Source: Eleginops maclovinus
Taxonomy: Eukaryota > Chordata > Actinopteri > Perciformes > Eleginopidae
DNA length: 64,000 bases
Reading direction: 5' to 3'
Assembly: GCF_036324505.1 (NCBI RefSeq)
Contig: NC_086366.1
Location: forward strand, 18,120,927-18,184,926
The stretch's first letter is position 1, and each line of letters starts with the position of its first letter. This document shows positions 59,201-64,000 of this stretch, one piece after another. The translations under genes and the position numbers were made by a program. The notes under the pieces were generated by a model. It worked only from the letters and a program-made list of their open reading frames with translations. It was not told the origin of the DNA and made no database searches.

Positions 59201-61861
59201 AAAATATATAATATTATCTAAAAAATACTATGTCTTCATTGATTATATATCACTACGTATTAGATGTTGATAGTCTGCAATTAAAGGCTAAATTGCGGAA
59301 CTCAAAGTAAAGCAAAGTATTGGCCAAATTTCCCACCCTTCCAAACATTCTGAAATTGAATTGTTATTCTTGAAAAGGACCCACGCTGATGCTGTCGAAG
59401 AGCATGCGGCCGGTGACCCTCTCCAGGTCTAACAATGTTAATTTATGCTTTGGTGACCGAGGTGTTTCCTGCTGATTTATGAGGCTGGACCTCCCTCAGA
59501 CACTGCTCCTGTCTGTGTGAGGACGATCTATTTATACACACAGTGTGTCTGGGGAGTAGTGAAAGCTCGTGCAGGGAATTCCATCATGCTCTGTATGGCA
59601 CACATGTCTGCAGCCCTCCTCTTTTGCACTTTCACCCTGAGACATGGCAGAGGAGATCACATTTCCATGTGTGGCAGCAGTGAACCTCACTGATGCAGCT
59701 TCGGCAATTTACAAGATCATTTTTTGAGTTTGCCTGTAACTCTTTTTGAGTTCAGGGCAGTGTGTTAAATCAACACATGCTCTCACCTTACTGGGAAGCT
59801 CTCATGTGTTAAAATAAGTCTGGCAAGGATGACAGGTAATTACTGGACTAACTAATGAACCCAATTTTTCCACTGAATTCAATTACTTTTACTGGGAGTC
59901 TCAAAGTTAGATAGAGAAATTAATTCCTGATTTTGATGAAGTTCATCTGAAGCATATAATTAAGATTCCAAGCAATTTTGATGAAGTGTCAGTGACTCAA
60001 CTTGACATTCATTTTAAATGAATGCCTGAAAACTGAAAAAAATGAGTGTTTATCATGGCTACATAAAATTGTGCATGTGATTGAATGATGTAATCATTTT
60101 TCTTTTAATTTATCCTTTAAATTGAACTTTCTGTGATGCAAAAATCCTGACATTTAGGGGGAGAAATCTAAAAAACATCACCTGAACTTTTGGATAAAAT
60201 TAGACAACAATTTACGTGATACGTGATAACAGGAAACAAAAACTGATTGAACTACACTAAATAATTGGGTCATTTTGCACAAAAAAAAGGTATAAATAAT
60301 GATGGTAATGCTTCTGATCCTTTTGGCTCAGTATTTGACTTAGTACTCTGATAGCGGCAGTAGCTTGTCTTGACTCAAACATGGCTCTCTGATTACCCAC
60401 AGGAGTCTCCGCAGGTCAAGTCTCCCTGGTCAGAGTCAATGAGCCAGCTGATGAGGAAACTGGACCAGCTTAATCTAGACATAGAGGAGGCTCTGAGTGC
60501 AAACTCCTCCCCCTCCGACACACCCTGTGCCACCCGCAAGAAACAGGTGAGAGTGTGTTCACACCCAGGCGTCATGACTGCTGTCACTCACAACACCTTT
60601 CAAGGCTAGGACGAGAGATGTGTCCCTTTTTATACTTTAAAATAAACTCAGAATGAACTGTATGTTGGCAGTGATATAAAACAGCATGAAGATTTCACTA
60701 CCTTATGGTATGTCCATTGTCACGGTTGGTACTGTACACATTCCTGTGAAGCGTATGCTGCATACTTGTTCATGCTTTTAAACTTCACTAAATCAATTCT
60801 CTTTGCTCTGTGGAGAAAAGTCCTGATGCATTATTCGGACCAGTAAGCAACAGGTGTTCATCAGAATTTATGTCCTGCTGAGTTTTTTGAAGTGCTCCAC
60901 TTTAGGTTTAGATTTTGTCAAATCAACCAGTGGCGAGCCATAAACCCAGTATGTGAAAGGGGAGTCAGTATGTAGATCTCTAGTGAGTCATTACTGTGTC
61001 TGACTTGTGAGATACAGTCTGTCTGCAACACTATGGGCTTTGTCAAGACCATCTCATAGGGACCTTCTGACTTGAGTCTGTTTTATGATGTAGGTCCACA
61101 GCTTTAAGATGTGATACTAGAGCGTACAGTGCTTTAGCCGGGTCAGAATGGTGCGGCATGAACAGACAGCTATTGTGCTTTTGAGGTTGCAACTGGGACT
61201 ATGCAACTCTGTTTCTAAAAGGGGCTCTTCTCATGGTGGCATGTTTCATGAAATATCCCACTAGAGTTAGCATTTGGGAACAAAAGTGCTCTTTCGGGGT
61301 CCATATGTATGTACCGCACAGAGGAGCTATTGTATTGAAGGGAGTTTGTATGATTTGGTCCATTAGGAATGGTTGAGAGAGGCTCACATGCCTCCCAGGC
61401 ATCTGCATAACCATCCCAGGCATTCACCATTACTTGCTTTAACTAATGACAGGCGACTGGGCGAGACAAGACATCTTTACTGGGATATTTGACAAGGTCA
61501 TAATCTCTGTCCTCTCAATAGAAGATCCGCACATACAGGCTTCTTTGTGTGCCGCTGCAGAGCTGAATTGAGAGTGGAGATTTCACTTCCCCAGCAGTTG
61601 ACCTCAGCCTCTTGTTTTCTTTTCCCCTGGCCACCGTTGAGACCATCCTGTCCTAGTCTGTTTGGCCGGACAGAGACGGACCCAGTCCTGATTGTTGTTG
61701 TGATGTTGTTGCAGTGGGGTGCTGTCTCAAAGTCCACGTTAAACCAAGCCATGAACGACGAAGTCCTGCAAAGACCAGACAGAGGGGAATGTCCGAGCCA
61801 GTGCAGGTCTTCTGCTCCTTGCAGCGCCTTGATAGCAACAAGAGCGTCAACCAAGAAGAAG
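53271..61861 (+). CDS. N-terminal part of a probable DLC1/STARD13-family RhoGAP (partial, continues off the right edge)
   Basis: Three coding exons in phase 0: 53271-54245, 60403-60546 and 61715-61861; 422 residues so far, no stop. The family (DLC1, STARD13, STARD8) are RhoGAPs with SAM, RhoGAP and START domains; none of these domains is reached here. My call rests on exon 2, MRKLDQLNLDIEEALS followed by SSPSDTP. I recall a very similar segment (MKLDQLDQDIENALS, SSPSGTP) in the long DLC1 isoform, placed before its SAM domain. Exon 1 encodes a Ser-rich region, SSITFSQYTFPSA, a Gly-Asp-Asp repeat (~residues 252-270), then the basic stretch LVKQRQRSTGKDKLKRKSAA. Linkage to brca2 would favour STARD13; linkage to trmt9b favours DLC1. 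I do not choose. The third exon is not recognised. Confidence 0.5.
54022..54081 (+). repeat. In-frame 9 bp tandem repeat coding for Gly-Asp-Asp
   Basis: Tandem GATGGTGAC units in the first coding exon of the DLC-like gene encode an acidic (Gly-Asp-Asp)n run ending in DDDD. Its length is likely polymorphic. Confidence 0.85.
54246..60402 (+). other. Intron 1 of the DLC-family gene
   Basis: A 6.2 kb AT-rich intron. Apart from a SINE/LINE tail near 55840 I see no exon or conserved element in it. Confidence 0.5.
55845..55905 (+). mobile_element. 3' tail of a LINE/SINE
   Basis: TGAATTTCCCTCTGGATCAA followed by TAAAGTATCTACCTACCTA is the characteristic end of fish L2-type LINEs and the SINEs that share their tails (compare 7451-7475). 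The upstream body cannot be delimited. Confidence 0.55.
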
Positions 61862-64000
61862 GTACGTTTCTCTGAGTAATGCAGTTTCCTGCAGGCGTCA
61901 ACAATAAATCATACAGTACAGATAGTCTGTAGGACAAAGAGGCTACAAACAGTTCTGTTGTCCAGTTCTCGTCTTTAAGGATGTGAACCTTACATTCCTT
62001 TGTGTCTCACTTCAAAACTGGTTGCACATGTTTTCTTTTTCCTTTCTTTTACCCAAATCTGGCTTTAGCGTTTTTTGGGTGACTCCCATGACCTGTTGAC
62101 TTCCTGCACTGCCAAAAGTATTTCTCCCTGTCATTTCAAAGTTCATGTCTGTCCGTTGATGGAACATTTTCACTTTGTGTCCTTCCTAAATTATCTACAG
62201 ATCACTTTTTCTGAAACTAATCAAATGAAACTCAGCTTGACCTTTTTTCCTAAACAGTTTTAGCCATACAGTTTATGTTTAATGTAGGTATTTATTCACC
62301 TGTATGAGTTGTTTTTATGTTTAAATTGAGGTTAGAAAAGTAGATGACTACATCAATGACAGAGGAGTGATTTCTCCTCTTACAAAATAATTATCTACAC
62401 TTTATTATTGATTTCCCTTATGAAGAAAATAACCATTCTACATTTCACAATCACCTCTATGTCATGATCCCTCTGTTGACAGAAGAAGACAAAAATCACA
62501 TAATTGCTTAAGTGGATAGCGTTGAAAAGACAAATCCACCACCCGTCAGGAGAAGTTTTGGCAGGTTCTTTTGTGCAGATGCTCTTTCCTCTACATCTGT
62601 AAATATTTGAGGTTTGCATTGACCATAAGGTCTGCTTAGCCATTCTTGAACAAGCCGGACTCACTTGTGCCGGACAAAGAATATAAATGTCACTATTCAG
62701 CAGCCCTAAAAGAAACAGACAACTGAGAGATTTGCATAATGCAAGGCGCATTTAGATTCAAAGCCTTTCAGCTTGTGCTTTATGGTTTCGTAATGGCTCT
62801 CTGAGGCAATGTGATGGCAAACAAGATGCTTATAAAGTAACGGTAGTGATTCAATCACAATCTACTACATTTTCCAATCTCACTTCGATAGGATTTTTGG
62901 TCACATTTGGTTTTGCTTTTTTTAAATACAACATCCATAATACTTGTAGACTGCAATAGGTAAGGTCTCACTGAAGACTTCTAGGGCGAGACAGAGCTGA
63001 GCTTTGAAAGTCAAAGAAGATTATTTAGTCTGTGAGCATCAAGTACTTCAAATTAAATGGTGTTTAGTTCTCAGATATGTTGCCACCTGTCTTTTCTTTA
63101 TGGAACCCATAACTATCTCTTGAAAATGACAGCAGCAGCATAGGTTAAAATGTGGCTCGGGGACAGCTGGGAATGTTCACATCATTTAGAGACAAGAGTA
63201 TTTTGGCTGTAGTGTAACCTTGAGTAAAATTAGATCACATGTTATTCAGTGGCAAGATCTGATGAGGATATATGAATAATTCATTTAAAAAATACAATAG
63301 GTGTTCTTAAGGCTGAAAATTAAGATGAATATAATTTTATCAGCTTAAGAAAATATGTAGTTAAGACATAGGAAATTGTCTTGTTGTATTTCTGTCAAAT
63401 AGTTAAGGTCACTTAGAGAAGAGTAATACCCTGCTTATATCTGTAGTTGAATATGAGGCTACCGACAGCAGCTGGTTAGCTTAGCTTAGCTAGTCTAAAG
63501 ACTAGAAAGAGGAGGACAAAGGTTAGGCTACTTCTGTCCAGCTGAAGCAAAATCCCAAACCAGTAACGTTCAATAAGCATGTAAATATAAGTAGCAACAT
63601 GTCAAACTATTCATTTAAGTTTGTCCACTGGTTTAAGAATGTGTAAAGTTTGCAAAAACAGATGAGACGATATGTCAGTAGCTTTGCACAGGAAGAGAGA
63701 CTCTTCCCCCTCGGACCCATAAGACTCTTACATAAGAGCTCTGGAGTCCGTATAAAAAGTTCTGACAGCAGGGAGCGAGAATGCGATACAGATTGAATCA
63801 CAGTCCTGGAGTCTAAGAATAAACAGGCCAGAGCCGTGCACCCAGTTATGGATTTATGGAGCAATGTTTTATGGAAGTATCTGGTAAAGGTTATCAGCAC
63901 CTGCCTGACAACCCCTGACCCCACCCCCCAAGATCCAACAGTAAAAGACAAACTAAGAAATGTTCAAGTTTGTAGTTGTACCTTTTCTGGGCTTCCCAAT
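61862..64000 (+). other. Intron of the DLC-family gene to the window edge
   Basis: It begins with the donor GTACGT. No further exon of the family is recognised before the edge. Confidence 0.45.

Noticed and set aside
53271..61861. SCHIP1 (schwannomin-interacting protein) as the identity of the right-hand gene
   Set aside because: I considered it because of the DDDDVFSELPQNR-like segment, but the KLDQLNLDIEEALS and SSPSDTP match to long DLC1 is the clearer memory, and the linkage fits the DLC family. It is not excluded.

Overview
The window is vertebrate nuclear DNA, almost certainly from a ray-finned fish (teleost). It carries intron-rich genes with GT-AG splice sites, long (GT)n, (AT)n and (CTT)n microsatellites, Tc1/mariner and hAT transposons, tRNA-derived SINEs, and the dispersed fish repeat built from AAGTAC/AGTAAAAGT motifs. 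There are no bacterial features, no CRISPR array and no rRNA.

Layout from left to right. 1-3470: the last four coding exons and the 3'UTR of fry (furry), + strand. 3480-5090: intergenic, holding a decayed non-autonomous DNA transposon. 5090-19440: a complete brca2, + strand. I could build 26 coding exons whose splice phases all agree (8847 nt, 2948 aa), with an expanded BRC-repeat array in the giant exon and three PhePP-type motifs. 20150-23150: n4bp2l2, + strand, 457 aa P-loop kinase-like. 23200-30150: transposon-rich intergenic DNA (a deleted Tc1 copy, a second decayed Tc1 with long inverted repeats, and a 130 bp MITE with a perfect 8 bp target duplication). 30170-36830: trmt9b (tRNA methyltransferase 9-like), + strand. 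36870-39330: an HDAC-superfamily gene of the fish hdac12 / bacterial type on the - strand, tail to tail with trmt9b; its first exon encodes a strongly basic leader that looks like a mitochondrial presequence. 39530-44600: a fish dispersed repeat split by a 3.9 kb degenerate hAT transposon. 44600-53150: no gene recognised, including a ~300 bp GT array. 53150 to the right edge: the 5' end of a gene on the + strand that I place, with moderate confidence, in the DLC1/STARD13 RhoGAP family (long isoform N-terminus).

FRY-BRCA2-N4BP2L2 is a linkage also found on human chromosome 13. The mammalian neighbour ZAR1L is not visible between fry and brca2, and PDS5B is not visible after n4bp2l2. Instead trmt9b follows, whose human homologue sits beside DLC1 on chromosome 8. 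brca2 acts in homologous recombination, n4bp2l2 is a nucleic-acid/nucleotide kinase-like protein, trmt9b is a tRNA-methyltransferase paralogue and the HDAC-like gene is probably a metabolic deacetylase. They are neighbours by shared ancestry and are not a functional cluster. Statements about human genes are from memory; no search was run.
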